NCBI RefSeq assembly: GCF_018687355.1
Contig: NZ_CP061288.1
Location: 124,001-188,000, forward strand
DNA length: 64,000 bases
DNA from: Polynucleobacter sp. VK25
Lineage (GTDB): Bacteria; Pseudomonadota; Gammaproteobacteria; Burkholderiales; Burkholderiaceae
Direction of reading: 5' to 3'
This document shows positions 18,478 through 28,322 of this stretch, one piece after another; the first letter of the stretch is position 1; each line of letters opens with the position of its first letter. The notes under the pieces were generated by a model. It had not been told where the DNA came from and did not search any database. It saw only the letters and a list, made by a program, of their open reading frames with translations. Position numbers and translations under genes: made by a program.

Positions 18478-19820
18478 GCCAATGTTTTCTCAAGGGCACT
18501 CTGAACAGCATTGCCTAACTGCGTTGTTTCTTCTGGCGACAAAATATACGGAGGCATGACATAAATCGTATTACTGATAGGTCTGATTAATACACCTTTG
18601 TCTAGGCTGTTCGCAAACATAGTACGTGCAAATGTTTTCGGGTCTTTAAGGTAAGCATTTTTAACATCGAATGCCAAAATCATTCCTTGTTGGCGCCAAT
18701 GCTCAATGCGAGAATCTGTTTTTGCCCAAGCGAATGCTTTGGCTAAATCTTTAGAGCGTTCAATATTCTTTTCTAATACTTTGTCAGTTTCAAAAATTTC
18801 TAGACAGGCCAATGCTGCGGCACATGCCAGTGGATTGCCAGTGTATGAATGGGAATGCAAAAATCCTTGTGATGTTTGATCGCCATAAAACGCTTGGTAA
18901 ATCTTGTCAGTGGTAAGGCAGAGTGATAGCGGTAAATAGCCGCCACTAATGCCTTTTGAGAGGGTTAAAAAGTCTGGCCAGATACCGGCATGTTCGCAGG
19001 CAAAGAACTTGCCGCTGCGCCCACAGCCTACCGCAATCTCATCTGCAATGAGGTGCACTTCGTATTGATTGCATAAGCCCTTCACTAATCGAAGGTATTC
19101 AGGAGAATGCATAGCCATTTGTCCTGCACATTGCACTAACGGTTCAATAATGATGGCGGCAATGTTGTGATGCTCTCTGATAAACAATTCTTCAAGTTGC
19201 TTGGCTGCATCCTTTGCTACATCTTCTGCACTCTCATCTGCTTTTGCTTTACGTGCATCTGGCGAAGTAATTGTGAATACATCTTGTAAGAGTGATCCGT
19301 ATGCTTCTCGGAAAATAGCTACATCAGTTACCGCTAATGCACCCAGTGTTTCTCCGTGATATCCATTTTCTAGGCAAACAAACTTTTTCTTTTGCGACTT
19401 GCCATTGAGTTGCCAGTAGTGATGACTCATCTTTAGTGCAATCTCTACTGCAGAGGCTCCATCGGATGCATAAAAGACGTGACCCAAATTGTGATCGGTT
19501 AATGCGGAAAGTTTTTCGGACAGCTCCACTACTGGTGGATGAGTAAATCCTGCGAGCATGACGTGCTCAATTTTTTCTAGTTGCGCTGTAATCGCTTGAT
19601 TGATGCGTGGATTAGAGTGGCCAAACAAATTGGTCCACCACGAACTAATGGAGTCGAGCAAGGCTCTTCCGTTTTCGTCATAAAGCCAGGCGCCCTTACC
19701 TTTTGCAATTGCAACCAATGGAAAGGACTCATGCTGTTTCATCTGAGTGCATGGGTGCCAAACTGCTGCCAGGCTGCGATCAACGAGGGGGACTTGATTT
19801 AAATCAGAAATAACCTTCAT
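18474..19820 (-). CDS. bioA: Adenosylmethionine-8-amino-7-oxononanoate aminotransferase
   Basis: Transfers an amino group, usually from S-adenosylmethionine, to form 7,8-diaminopelargonate. A class III PLP aminotransferase of 448 residues with VWHPCTQMKQHE, ISSWWTNLFGHS, YASDGASAVEIALKM, LIADEIAVGCGRSG, the PLP lysine in LSKGISGGYLPLS and HSYTGNPLACAAALA. It is the first gene of bioAFD and divergent from bioB, with 89 bp between the start codons. No bioC or bioH is adjacent, so pimeloyl thioester synthesis must be encoded elsewhere. Confidence 0.96.
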   Translation of the reverse strand: MKVISDLNQVPLVDRSLAAVWHPCTQMKQHESFPLVAIAKGKGAWLYDENGRALLDSISSWWTNLFGHSNPRINQAITAQLEKIEHVMLAGFTHPPVVELSEKLSALTDHNLGHVFYASDGASAVEIALKMSHHYWQLNGKSQKKKFVCLENGYHGETLGALAVTDVAIFREAYGSLLQDVFTITSPDARKAKADESAEDVAKDAAKQLEELFIREHHNIAAIIIEPLVQCAGQMAMHSPEYLRLVKGLCNQYEVHLIADEIAVGCGRSGKFFACEHAGIWPDFLTLSKGISGGYLPLSLCLTTDKIYQAFYGDQTSQGFLHSHSYTGNPLACAAALACLEIFETDKVLEKNIERSKDLAKAFAWAKTDSRIEHWRQQGMILAFDVKNAYLKDPKTFARTMFANSLDKGVLIRPISNTIYVMPPYILSPEETTQLGNAVQSALEKTLA

Positions 19821-19909
19821 GTTTGATATTTGACCACTAGTTTTTCCAAATTCAGGCCTGTATCTGTTATGTTTATGCCTTGAATCTACCTAATTTCTGG
19901 AATTTAGCT

Positions 19910-20959
19910 ATGCAGGACACTCAAACCGTTGAAAAACCCTTAACCCAGTTCAAATCGAAGGCTGATTTGCATGAGGGTGCAAATTCGGGGATCGAAGCAT
20001 CAGGTGAGTGGTCGGTGGCTCAAATTGAGGCCTTGTTTGCTCTACCTTTCAATGAATTGATGTTGAAAGCTCAAGATGCCCACAAGACCTATTTCCCAGA
20101 GGGTGATGTGGAGCTGGCCACTTTGCTGTCAATCAAGACAGGCGGCTGCCCTGAAGACTGTAGCTATTGCCCTCAAGCAGCTCGTTATGACACCGACGTC
20201 AAGGCCGAGAAGTTGATGGGCTTAGAAGAGGTTCTGGAGGCTGCTAAAGCGGCTAAAGCGGCTGGTTCTAACCGTTTTTGTATGGGTGCCGCCTGGCGCG
20301 AACCTAAAGATCGCGATATTGAAAAAGTAACTGCCATGATCAAGGGCGTAAAAGCGCTTGGTTTAGAGACTTGCGCCACCCTAGGCATGCTGGAGGCTGA
20401 TCAAGCTCAGGCACTTCAAGAGGCTGGCTTGGACTTCTATAACCATAACTTGGACACCAGTGAAGATTTTTACCGCTCCGTGATCTCAACCCGAGGCTAT
20501 CAAGATCGTCTAGATACGATTTCGAATGTCCGCGCTGCCGGCATGTCAGTTTGTTGTGGCGGCATCGTAGGCATGGGTGAGTCTAGAGAGCAGCGAGCAG
20601 CATTTTTAGCTCGTCTTGCCAATTTGAGTCCATATCCAGAATCGGTGCCTATTAATCATTTGGTACCAGTTGCAGGCACGCCTTTGGCTGAGCAAAAACC
20701 GTTGGATCCACTTGAGTTTGTCAGAACTATTGCGGTTGCTAGGATCACTATGCCTAAGGCGCGCGTGCGCCTATCTGCTGGTCGCCAGGAGCTCGGCAGG
20801 GCTGTTCAGGCTATGTGCTTCATGGCTGGCGCTAATTCTATTTTCTATGGTGAGCAACTGCTCACTACCGGTAATCCCGAGGCAGAACAAGACCGCGCAC
20901 TTTTGGCCGAGTTGGGCTTGAAAACCAAACAAAGCTGCAAAGCAGAGGTTTTGGTCTAA
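19910..20959 (+). CDS. bioB: Biotin synthase
   Basis: A radical SAM enzyme that inserts sulfur into dethiobiotin. The [4Fe-4S] motif [12 protein letters not shown] (CxxxCxxC) has cysteines at residues 80, 84 and 87. Downstream are [21 protein letters not shown] and [15 protein letters not shown] segments that ligate the auxiliary cluster, and [12 protein letters not shown] 19910 gives 349 residues; a TTG at 19880 is in frame but less likely. It is divergent from bioAFD. Coq7 begins only 11 bp after its stop. Confidence 0.97.
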   Translation: MQDTQTVEKPLTQFKSKADLHEGANSGIEASGEWSVAQIEALFALPFNELMLKAQDAHKTYFPEGDVELATLLSIKTGGCPEDCSYCPQAARYDTDVKAEKLMGLEEVLEAAKAAKAAGSNRFCMGAAWREPKDRDIEKVTAMIKGVKALGLETCATLGMLEADQAQALQEAGLDFYNHNLDTSEDFYRSVISTRGYQDRLDTISNVRAAGMSVCCGGIVGMGESREQRAAFLARLANLSPYPESVPINHLVPVAGTPLAEQKPLDPLEFVRTIAVARITMPKARVRLSAGRQELGRAVQAMCFMAGANSIFYGEQLLTTGNPEAEQDRALLAELGLKTKQSCKAEVLV

Positions 20960-20970
20960 ATCCCCCAAAA

Positions 20971-21600
20971 ATGTCTCCGATAGATCGTTTTATTCTGGAA
21001 TTTGATACCGCCCTTCGGTCGGTGGTTGGGGGAGCTAGTGCTCATAGACCAACACCGGGATCTGATTTTGGGGGTAAGTCTGGATTAGATACTGCCGAGC
21101 GCAAACATGCGGCTGGACTCATGCGCGTAAATCACGTCGGTGAAGTTTGTGCACAAGCGCTGTATCAATCACAAAAATTAGTCGCACGAAATCCAGAAAT
21201 TCAGGAGATGTTAGATCACTCTGGTCGAGAAGAAATGGATCATCTTGCATGGTGTGAAACTCGTCTTCAAGAACTTGGATCACACACTAGTTATCTCAAT
21301 CCGATTTGGTATGCTGGATCCTTTGCAATCGGCTTGGTAGCAGGGTTAGCGGGTGATAAGTGGAGTTTAGGTTTTGTTGCTGAAACAGAAAAACAAGTGG
21401 AGAATCACTTAGAAAGTCATCTCGAAAAATTACCAAAAGATGACCAACGTTCACGTGCAATTGTTGAGCAAATGCGCAGCGATGAAATTGATCATGGGCA
21501 AGCTGCAAAAAATGCAGGCGGCGCAAATTTGCCAGAGCCAATTCAGAAAATAATGCAGGCAATGTCCAAGGTAATGACCACAACTGCTTACAAAATTTAA
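20971..21600 (+). CDS. coq7: Coq7-type ubiquinone-precursor hydroxylase
   Basis: A di-iron monooxygenase that hydroxylates a demethoxyubiquinol intermediate of ubiquinone synthesis, replacing the flavin-dependent UbiF of E. coli. The ferritin-like ligand pattern is visible: [41 protein letters not shown] and [10 protein letters not shown] hydrophobic stretch [13 protein letters not shown] may bind the membrane. Length is 209 residues, normal for Burkholderiales. It may be cotranscribed with bioB. The 3' side opens into the 300-bp regulatory gap before mraZ. Confidence 0.94.
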   Translation: MSPIDRFILEFDTALRSVVGGASAHRPTPGSDFGGKSGLDTAERKHAAGLMRVNHVGEVCAQALYQSQKLVARNPEIQEMLDHSGREEMDHLAWCETRLQELGSHTSYLNPIWYAGSFAIGLVAGLAGDKWSLGFVAETEKQVENHLESHLEKLPKDDQRSRAIVEQMRSDEIDHGQAAKNAGGANLPEPIQKIMQAMSKVMTTTAYKI

Positions 21601-21666
21601 AACTGAAATTCGATTGAAGTCGCAAAATCCATTTCTGATTAATTTTGATATATTTTTTTAAGCATT

Positions 21667-21684
21667 ACTGTTTTTAAACACAGT
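21667..21684. promoter_or_regulatory. Imperfect palindrome upstream of the dcw cluster
   Basis: ACTGTTTTTAAACACAGT pairs at 8 of 9 positions around a TTTAAA centre. It lies in the AT-rich gap 21601-21900 and resembles the palindrome at 21797-21812 (shared GTTT..AAAC core). It could be a pair of operators, or the far one could be the end of coq7 transcription. No T tract follows. Confidence 0.35.
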
Positions 21685-21796
21685 ATATTTAGGCATTATC
21701 TAGCCCAATAGCTAAGATCTATTCTTAAGTATATTTTCCAAGCCATTGTTTCAAGTAGCTATTTTATTATCACCATTTTCTCAACACATGACGCTA

Positions 21797-21812
21797 AGTG
21801 TTTGTAAACACT
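21797..21812. promoter_or_regulatory. Perfect palindrome upstream of mraZ
   Basis: AGTGTTTGTAAACACT has 7-bp arms around GT. It ends 33 bp before the proposed mraZ -35 box, so it suits an activator or upstream repressor site. The binding protein is unknown. The rest of the gap 21601-21900 is AT-rich and holds no ORF I would support. Confidence 0.4.
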
Positions 21813-21844
21813 AGGGAAATTCCCAAAAAAACTCCTAAAAACAC

Positions 21845-21873
21845 TTGACCCTCTTAGTGCGATCCTCTAAAGT
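21845..21873 (+). promoter_or_regulatory. Candidate mraZ promoter
   Basis: TTGACC at 21845-21850, a 17-base spacer and TAAAGT at 21868-21873. The -35 matches consensus at 5 of 6 and the -10 at 4 of 6. Its 3' end runs into the MraZ repeat array, as expected for an autoregulated promoter. Confidence 0.55.
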
Positions 21874-21897
21874 GGGAGGAAGTGTGAAAAAGTGGGG
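21873..21897 (+). promoter_or_regulatory. MraZ box: three TGGGN-type repeats
   Basis: TGGGA (21873-21877), TGTGA (21883-21887) and TGGGG (21893-21897) are spaced by exactly 5 bases, giving a 10-bp period. This is the known arrangement for MraZ autorepression in E. coli and other bacteria. The array covers the predicted transcription start and ends 3 bases before the mraZ ATG. The middle repeat departs from consensus at one base. Confidence 0.8.
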
Positions 21898-21900
21898 TAA

Positions 21901-22332
21901 ATGGTGTTTCAAGGTGCGTCAGCTCTCAATTTAGATGCAAAAGGCCGCATGTCTGTGCCGGCTAAGCATCGTGACGCCTTGTTGGTACAGGGCGAGGGTC
22001 GAATCACGCTCACAAAACACCCCGATGGCTGCTTACTTCTCTTTCCAAGACCTGAGTGGGAAACCTTCAGGGCAAGAGTTGCACAACTCCCGATGGATGC
22101 ACATTGGTGGCGTCGAATTTTCTTAGGTAATGCTGCAGAGATGGATTTGGATAGCGCAGGTCGTGTCTTAGTGAGTCCAGAATTACGTGCAGCAGCGGGA
22201 ATTGAAAAAGAAGTGATTTTGCTCGGCATGGGTAGTCACTTGGAGTTGTGGGATGCAGCAACATACGCTGCAAAAGAACAGGCTGCCATTGCACTAGGCA
22301 TGCCTGAAGCACTCAAGCAATTTAATTTTTGA
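21901..22332 (+). CDS. mraZ: Transcriptional regulator MraZ
   Basis: Dimeric/oligomeric DNA-binding protein that represses its own dcw promoter. The 143 residues hold two SpoVT/AbrB-like repeats: [14 protein letters not shown] near 9-22 and [18 protein letters not shown] near 82-99, each with the DxxGR hallmark. It is first gene of the dcw cluster, directly behind the TGGGN repeats. The GGGG of the last repeat may double as a weak ribosome-binding site, which would link operator and translation start. Confidence 0.96.
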   Translation: MVFQGASALNLDAKGRMSVPAKHRDALLVQGEGRITLTKHPDGCLLLFPRPEWETFRARVAQLPMDAHWWRRIFLGNAAEMDLDSAGRVLVSPELRAAAGIEKEVILLGMGSHLELWDAATYAAKEQAAIALGMPEALKQFNF

Positions 22333-22344
22333 TGACAGGGTGCC

Positions 22345-23295
22345 ATGAACATAACTCATCGCCCAGTGTTGCTGGCCGAGGCGGTGACGGCGCTAGTTGG
22401 CGGTCCGCTAATTCAAAATCAAAATACGTCAAAACAAATTTTGGTAATCGATGGAACCTTTGGGCGCGGCGGTCATACACAAGCACTGCTCAAAGAATTG
22501 AATCCATCAGCACGCATGATTTCTTTCGACAAGGATTTAGATGCGATCGCAGTAGCGCAACAAATCAACAATCCTCGCTTGAGGATTGTGCACGACAGTT
22601 TTGCGCAGATGGATCAGTACGCAGAACCAGCATCAGTCGATGGCATTTTATTAGACTTGGGCATCAGTTCACCGCAGGTGGACGAAGCACATCGTGGCTT
22701 TTCGTTTCGCCGCGAAGGTCCGCTCGATATGCGTATGAATACCGATCATGGTTTAACTGCAGCAGAGTGGTTGGAGCAAGCACCACCCGAGGAAATCACA
22801 CACGTGATTAAGACTTACGGAGAAGAGCGCTTTGCATTTCAGATTGCGAAGGCCATTGTGGCTAAGCGTGAAGAAGGCTTGTCCCCAAAAACTACGACAG
22901 AGTTAGCTAGTCTAGTAGCAAGTGTTGTGCGTACACGTGAAGCAGGTCAAGATCCTGCAACACGAACATTTCAAGCCTTACGTATTTTTATTAACCGCGA
23001 GCTGGAAGATTTAGAGCTCGGCTTAAAAGCGGCTTTGAAATTATTAAAGCCTGGCGCAAGACTGGCGGTGATCAGTTTTCACTCGCTTGAAGATCGTATC
23101 GTGAAACAGTTCATGCAAGCCCATGCAAAAGTAGAAGTGCCGCGTGGTTTGCCTGTGCGCGACAGAGATTTACCACAAAGCGCCCTTGAGATTATTGGTC
23201 GTATTAAACCAAGCGATGCTGAAGTCTCCGAAAATCCTCGTGCACGTTCAGCCATTATGCGTGTCGCCGAAAAGCGTATGGGAACATCCGCATGA
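22345..23295 (+). CDS. rsmH: 16S rRNA (cytosine1402-N4)-methyltransferase
   Basis: Methylates C1402 of 16S rRNA at N4 using SAM. The 316-residue protein shows [10 protein letters not shown], the SAM-binding [41 protein letters not shown] and the C-terminal [15 protein letters not shown]. It starts 12 bp after mraZ. The dcw position is conserved across bacteria. Confidence 0.97.
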   Translation: MNITHRPVLLAEAVTALVGGPLIQNQNTSKQILVIDGTFGRGGHTQALLKELNPSARMISFDKDLDAIAVAQQINNPRLRIVHDSFAQMDQYAEPASVDGILLDLGISSPQVDEAHRGFSFRREGPLDMRMNTDHGLTAAEWLEQAPPEEITHVIKTYGEERFAFQIAKAIVAKREEGLSPKTTTELASLVASVVRTREAGQDPATRTFQALRIFINRELEDLELGLKAALKLLKPGARLAVISFHSLEDRIVKQFMQAHAKVEVPRGLPVRDRDLPQSALEIIGRIKPSDAEVSENPRARSAIMRVAEKRMGTSA

Positions 23296-23558
23296 ATCGC
23301 GCCACTCTGACTTTGCTCGCATTGCTATTAATTTGCGCCCTTTCATTAGTGGCAGCCCAGCAACGTGCGCGTAAGTTATTTATTTTGCAAGAGCGTGCAC
23401 AGATTGAAGAGCGCAAGTTAAATCAAGAATGGTTGCGTCTTGAATATGAGCAGCGCAATCTTTCAAAGTCTGCACGTATTCGTGACGTAGCGCGCAATCA
23501 ATTGCGTATGTCCCCGATTTCTCCTGAGCGTACCTTGTACTTGAAGGAGGCTAAATGA
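23292..23558 (+). CDS. ftsL: Cell division protein FtsL
   Basis: Small bitopic divisome protein, 88 residues. A short N-terminus is followed by one membrane helix ([17 protein letters not shown]) and a periplasmic heptad-like helix rich in E, R and L ([18 protein letters not shown]) that pairs with FtsB in the FtsQLB complex. It overlaps rsmH by 4 bp and ftsI by 4 bp. It is identified by topology and position more than by strong sequence motifs. Confidence 0.9.
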   Translation: MNRATLTLLALLLICALSLVAAQQRARKLFILQERAQIEERKLNQEWLRLEYEQRNLSKSARIRDVARNQLRMSPISPERTLYLKEAK

Positions 23559-25327
23559 GACCGGTTGGTTTTTCTACTACGCCAAACCTAGTATTGCGTC
23601 TGCCAATGTGGCGTTCGCGCTTGATGCTATTCCTTTTGTTCTTTGTTTTCATGATGCTATTGCTAAGAGCATTTTGGATTCAGGGTCCAGGTAATGCATT
23701 TTATGAAGCTAAGGGTGTGCGTGGTACGCAGCGTGAATTAGAGCTGCCCGCTAGCCGTGGAAAAATTTTGGATCGCAATGGTCAAGTCATTGCAACAAGC
23801 CTCGAAGCAAAGTCAGTCATTGCTTATAACGACACGGTACCTGACGATTTGGCTGCTGACAAAGTGCAGAAGTTGGCGGTTTTATTACAGATGAGTGAAT
23901 CTGATTTACGCAAGAAGCTAAAAGAGGAGCGCAAGCAAATCTTCTTAAAGCGTCAAGTAGATCCAGCTGTTGCACAACAGATTAAGCAATTAGAAATTCC
24001 GGGCATTGGCTTAAATAATGAATATCGTCGCTTCTATCCAGAAGGCGAGGCGATGGCCCATGTAGTTGGTTTTACCAATGTGAACGATAAGGGTCAGGAA
24101 GGCATGGAGCTTTCTCGCGAGAATGAACTTGCGGGTCATCCTGGCCAAAGACGCGTAGTAGTGGACCGCTTAGGTCGTGTGGTTGAAGACGTTGCCATCT
24201 TGCAGTTGCCGCAAAACGGAAAAGATCTTAATTTGTCGATTGATAGCAAGATTCAATTCCTGGCTTATAACGCTGTGAAAGATGCAGTTGAGAAGCATCA
24301 TGCTAAGGCAGGTGGCGCTGTTGTCCTGGATACGCAAACCGGCGAGATTTTAGCCTTAGCAAATTATCCAAGCTACAACCCAAATGATCGTAGGTATTTA
24401 ACTGGCGAACAATTACGTAATCGTGTGTTGACTGATACCTTTGAGCCTGGCTCAACGATGAAGCCTCTAACCATTGCTATTGCTTTGGAAAAAGGTGCGG
24501 TTCAGCCCGATACCAATATGGTAATTGGTGCGAAATATTTGGTTGGTCCTAAGCCAATTACAGATACACATCCGTATGGAAATTTAACGGTTGCACAAAT
24601 TATTCAAAAGTCTAGCAATATTGGAACTGCAAAAATTGCGATGAATAATCTCTCTGCTGAAGAGATGTGGGATTTCTACACAGCAGTTGGTTTGGGTCAA
24701 GCGCCAAAAATTGGATTCCCTGGAGCTGTCGCTGGTACAGTGCATCCCTTCAAAAAATGGATGCCTACGGATCAGGCGCGTATTGCTTTTGGTTACGGCA
24801 TTTCTGCATCGCTGTTTCAGGTAGCGCGGGCTTATACCGTTTTTGCGCGTGATGGCGAATTAGTGCCGTTGACAATTGAACGTAGCCCAAATTTCAAACC
24901 GGGCACAAAAGTGCTTTCTCCAAAAACCGCGATTGAAATGCGCAACATGATGGAGTCGGTAACTGAGCCTGGAGGCACTGCAATTAAGGCGCAGGCCGAA
25001 GGTTTCCGTGTTGGCGGAAAAACTGGAACAGCACATAAGTTAGTTGGTAAAGGGTATGGCAATAAATACCGCGCTTACTTTGCAGGCTTAGCACCCATTA
25101 GCGCACCCCGGATTGTTGTTGCAGTAATGATTGATGAGCCTACTGGCGGTAGCCATTACGGTGGTGACGTAGCAGCACCCGTGTTCTCAACCATTGTGAG
25201 TGAAACATTGCATACTTTAAATGTTTTGCCAGATAGCAAAGTCAAGCAAATGGTATTGCAGGATCGGAATCCGCAGGAGATTCAAGCTGCAAACGCACAA
25301 GCTCAACATGTGGTTCTAAAGCGATGA
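23555..25327 (+). CDS. ftsI: Peptidoglycan transpeptidase FtsI (PBP3)
   Basis: Septal D,D-transpeptidase of 590 residues anchored by one N-terminal helix (about 22-39). A PBP dimerisation domain (RGKILDRNGQVIATS) precedes the transpeptidase domain with the active-site serine in GSTMKP (Ser300, Lys303), SSN at 353-355 and KTGTAHK near 490. AAGGAGG stands 5 bases before the ATG. It works with FtsW, which is also encoded in this cluster, and overlaps murE by 4 bp. Confidence 0.97.
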   Translation: MRPVGFSTTPNLVLRLPMWRSRLMLFLLFFVFMMLLLRAFWIQGPGNAFYEAKGVRGTQRELELPASRGKILDRNGQVIATSLEAKSVIAYNDTVPDDLAADKVQKLAVLLQMSESDLRKKLKEERKQIFLKRQVDPAVAQQIKQLEIPGIGLNNEYRRFYPEGEAMAHVVGFTNVNDKGQEGMELSRENELAGHPGQRRVVVDRLGRVVEDVAILQLPQNGKDLNLSIDSKIQFLAYNAVKDAVEKHHAKAGGAVVLDTQTGEILALANYPSYNPNDRRYLTGEQLRNRVLTDTFEPGSTMKPLTIAIALEKGAVQPDTNMVIGAKYLVGPKPITDTHPYGNLTVAQIIQKSSNIGTAKIAMNNLSAEEMWDFYTAVGLGQAPKIGFPGAVAGTVHPFKKWMPTDQARIAFGYGISASLFQVARAYTVFARDGELVPLTIERSPNFKPGTKVLSPKTAIEMRNMMESVTEPGGTAIKAQAEGFRVGGKTGTAHKLVGKGYGNKYRAYFAGLAPISAPRIVVAVMIDEPTGGSHYGGDVAAPVFSTIVSETLHTLNVLPDSKVKQMVLQDRNPQEIQAANAQAQHVVLKR

Positions 25328-26874
25328 GGGTGGCGTTGAAAATAGACACCAATCATTTGATTGACCACTTACACACCCTAGCGAATTCTTCCGCCAAAGT
25401 GTGTGCGGACAGTCGCCAGATTCAATCTGGCGATATCTTTTTTGCATATCCCGTAGGACATGGCAATGCATTATGCGATGGCCGCCAGTTTATTAAAGCA
25501 GCTCTAGAGAATGGTGCAGCAGCTGTGGTGTTTGATCCAGTCGGTATGGACAATCAATTTGTTGATCATCCACAGTGCATTGCAGTAGAAAATCTTGCTA
25601 CGCAAGCTGGCCAGCTATGCTCACAGTGGTATGACCACCCCAGCAAGGAATTAAACGTCATTGGCGTTACCGGTACAAATGGAAAAACAAGTATTACTCA
25701 GTGGCTTGCTCAAGCATTGGATGCTAGCAATCATCGCACGGCAGTTTTGGGTACCTTAGGTACTGGCTTCCCCGGAGCATTGGTTCAGACCGGGTATACA
25801 ACTCCAGACGCTCCGAAGCTGCAAACACAGCTAGCAGAATTACGTAACGCTGGCGCAAAACAAGTTGCGATCGAAGTATCTTCACATGCATTGCAGCAAG
25901 ATCGAATTGCAGGAACAGAAATTTCTTGCGCTGTTTTTACTAATTTGACGCAAGACCATTTGGATTACCACGGCAGTATGGCGGAATATGCTGAGGCAAA
26001 GGCTAAGTTATTTCAGCAAACCGGCCTTAAGAATGCAGTTATCAATTTAGATGATGCATTTGGTCGTGAGTTGGCTATGAATTTATTAGCGAAGGATGGC
26101 TTCAAAGTTTGGGCATATGCGTTGTCACAAAATGCATTTGTGGGCTTTGAAAAATTTGGCGATCGCCTACAACGTATATACGCTTTAGACACTGTGCTGA
26201 CTGGTGCAGGCTACAACTCCACTTTTGTTTGTGGGGATATCGGCGGTGTTCAACTGCACATTCCATTATTGGGCGAATTTAATTTAAGTAATGCACTTGC
26301 CGTATGGACAGTATTACTTACACAGGGTATTGATTGTGATGCTGCTAGTAAAAAGATCAGTCAATTAAATCCAGTGCTTGGCCGCATGGAATTAATTCGC
26401 CTCAGTAAATCTCAAAAAACAGACGGTTTGCTAGCGGTTGTAGATTACGCACATACTCCGGATGCTTTAGAGAAAACCTTGCAGGCTTTGCGCCCCATTG
26501 CACAAGAGCGTGGCGGACAAATCTGGTGCGTATTTGGTTGTGGTGGTGATCGGGATGCTGGTAAACGGCCTCTTATGGGCGCCGTTGTCGAACGCAATGC
26601 CGACCATATTCTGATCACAAGTGATAATCCCCGCTCAGAAGACCCGCAAGTCATCATGCAGATGATTCGTAGCGGTATTTCGAGCGATGCAAAAAATGTG
26701 CAAATGATTGTAGACCGTGCGGCTGCGATTATGGCCGCTATTCGCCATGCGGATGCTCGCGACATTGTCTTAGTTGCTGGTAAGGGTCACGAAACCACTC
26801 AAGAAATCAATGGCAAGAAATTTGATTTCTCTGATCAGGAGCATATTCGCTTGGCCGCAGGAGGTGGAATCTAA
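25324..26874 (+). CDS. murE: UDP-MurNAc-tripeptide synthetase (meso-DAP adding)
   Basis: Adds the third amino acid to UDP-MurNAc-L-Ala-D-Glu. The 516-residue Mur ligase has the ATP loop GVTGTNGKTS at 114-123, the carbamylated-lysine region around AEAKAKLF, and a C-terminal VDYAHTPDALEKTL. The DNPRSEDP motif is the signature for meso-diaminopimelate, the expected Gram-negative substrate. It overlaps ftsI by 4 bp and shares its last base with the murF start. Confidence 0.97.
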   Translation: MRVALKIDTNHLIDHLHTLANSSAKVCADSRQIQSGDIFFAYPVGHGNALCDGRQFIKAALENGAAAVVFDPVGMDNQFVDHPQCIAVENLATQAGQLCSQWYDHPSKELNVIGVTGTNGKTSITQWLAQALDASNHRTAVLGTLGTGFPGALVQTGYTTPDAPKLQTQLAELRNAGAKQVAIEVSSHALQQDRIAGTEISCAVFTNLTQDHLDYHGSMAEYAEAKAKLFQQTGLKNAVINLDDAFGRELAMNLLAKDGFKVWAYALSQNAFVGFEKFGDRLQRIYALDTVLTGAGYNSTFVCGDIGGVQLHIPLLGEFNLSNALAVWTVLLTQGIDCDAASKKISQLNPVLGRMELIRLSKSQKTDGLLAVVDYAHTPDALEKTLQALRPIAQERGGQIWCVFGCGGDRDAGKRPLMGAVVERNADHILITSDNPRSEDPQVIMQMIRSGISSDAKNVQMIVDRAAAIMAAIRHADARDIVLVAGKGHETTQEINGKKFDFSDQEHIRLAAGGGI

Positions 26875-28322
26875 TGTCCATCATGACAACACTTGCTAAA
26901 GCACAGGCCATGTTGCCTGGAAGTACGTTGCTTAACGCGTCTGGAAATACTGCTCAAGAGCTATCTATTTCTCGCGTGGGCACAGATAGTCGTCAGATCG
27001 AACGCAATGAATTATTTGTGGCTCTGGTTGGTGAACGATTTGATGCGCACGATTTCTTGTCTGATGTTGCGAAAGCAGGTGCAAGTGCTGCTCTGATTAG
27101 TAATCAAGATAAATGCCCAGCGGATTTGCCAGCAATTTGCGTTTCAAATACCCGTGTTGGTCTAGGAAACTTGGCAAAAGCATGGCGCGCTAACCACCCT
27201 ATTCCTTTGGCATTGGTTACTGGTAGCAATGGTAAGACCACTGTTAAGGAAATGATTGCTTCGATTTTCAAGGCCGCAGTCGGTGAGCAAAATACTTTGG
27301 TAACCAAAGGCAATTTAAATAATGATATTGGCTTGCCGTTAACACTATTGAAATTACGTTCAAGCGATCGCCTTGCGGTAGTTGAGCTCGGTATGAATCA
27401 CCCTGGTGAAACAGCGCAGTTGGCTGCAATTGCTCAAGCGAACATTGCATTAATAAACAATGCTCAACGCGAACATCAAGAATTCATGGCTACCGTAGCA
27501 GCAGTGGCAGAAGAGCACTCAGATGCTATTCGTGCTTTACAAAGCGATGGAGTTGCTGTTTTCCCTGCAGATTCAGAGTTTGCAGGCGTGTGGCATCAGG
27601 CCGCTGCTGGTCGTAAGGTAATTGATTTTGTTCTGGCATCCGCTCAGACCAAGGCATCCGCTGCCGTGACTGGAAGTTTATTAAGTAATGGGCATGTGCA
27701 AATCCAAACAGAGCAAGGAACTATTGAAGTTCAGCTAAACACTTTGGGTAGTCACAATGTTCGTAATGCATTAGCAGCAAGCGCTGTTGGTATTGCGGCC
27801 GGCGTAAGTCTTGAAAAAATTAAACAGGGTCTTGAATCATTCTCACCGGTAAATGGTCGCATGCAAGCTAAGGCGATCGACTCTAATCGCACCCTCATTG
27901 ATGATAGCTATAACGCCAATCCTGATTCAGTTAGAGCAGCAATTGATGCTTTAAAACAATCCGGTAATTTATCTTGGTTGATTTTGGGCGATATGGGTGA
28001 AGTTGGTAATCAAGGTCCAGAGTTCCATCGCGAGGTCGGTGCTTATGCGGCCGAACAGGGAGTTGCCAAACTTTTTGTTTTGGGAGAGCAATGCCAGTTT
28101 GCCCTTCAGGGATTTAATGAGGCAGATAAGGACGGCGCAACTACAGCCCATGCAAAACATTTTGCAGATATGGATAGTCTGATTGTGCAACTAAGAGATG
28201 CACTACATGCGCAGTCTAGCGGCAGCAATCAACATCTCAATATTTTGGTTAAAGGTTCACGGTTTATGCGCATGGAGCGTGTAGTGCAGGCCTTGTTAGA
28301 GGAGGCTAAAACATGCTCTTAA
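26874..28322 (+). CDS. murF: UDP-MurNAc-tripeptide:D-Ala-D-Ala ligase
   Basis: Adds D-Ala-D-Ala to complete the UDP-MurNAc pentapeptide. The 482-residue Mur ligase has [15 protein letters not shown] near 103-117, [22 protein letters not shown] and the C-terminal [18 protein letters not shown]. It starts with ATG 26874, overlapping the murE TAA by one base, and its 3' end overlaps mraY by 10 bp. Confidence 0.97.
   Translation: MSIMTTLAKAQAMLPGSTLLNASGNTAQELSISRVGTDSRQIERNELFVALVGERFDAHDFLSDVAKAGASAALISNQDKCPADLPAICVSNTRVGLGNLAKAWRANHPIPLALVTGSNGKTTVKEMIASIFKAAVGEQNTLVTKGNLNNDIGLPLTLLKLRSSDRLAVVELGMNHPGETAQLAAIAQANIALINNAQREHQEFMATVAAVAEEHSDAIRALQSDGVAVFPADSEFAGVWHQAAAGRKVIDFVLASAQTKASAAVTGSLLSNGHVQIQTEQGTIEVQLNTLGSHNVRNALAASAVGIAAGVSLEKIKQGLESFSPVNGRMQAKAIDSNRTLIDDSYNANPDSVRAAIDALKQSGNLSWLILGDMGEVGNQGPEFHREVGAYAAEQGVAKLFVLGEQCQFALQGFNEADKDGATTAHAKHFADMDSLIVQLRDALHAQSSGSNQHLNILVKGSRFMRMERVVQALLEEAKTCS

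Noticed and set aside
20240..20265. Tandem GCTAAAGCG repeat in bioB
   Set aside because: It encodes AAKAAKAAG, and the segment has the same length as in E. coli BioB, so it is ordinary coding sequence.
21601..21900. tRNA or small RNA gene in the largest intergenic gap
   Set aside because: No cloverleaf or terminator-ended structure was visible; only palindromes and the mraZ promoter region stand out.
22329..22811. 160-codon frame overlapping rsmH
   Set aside because: It is a shifted reading of rsmH, rich in Ser/Arg/Trp, without conserved motifs.
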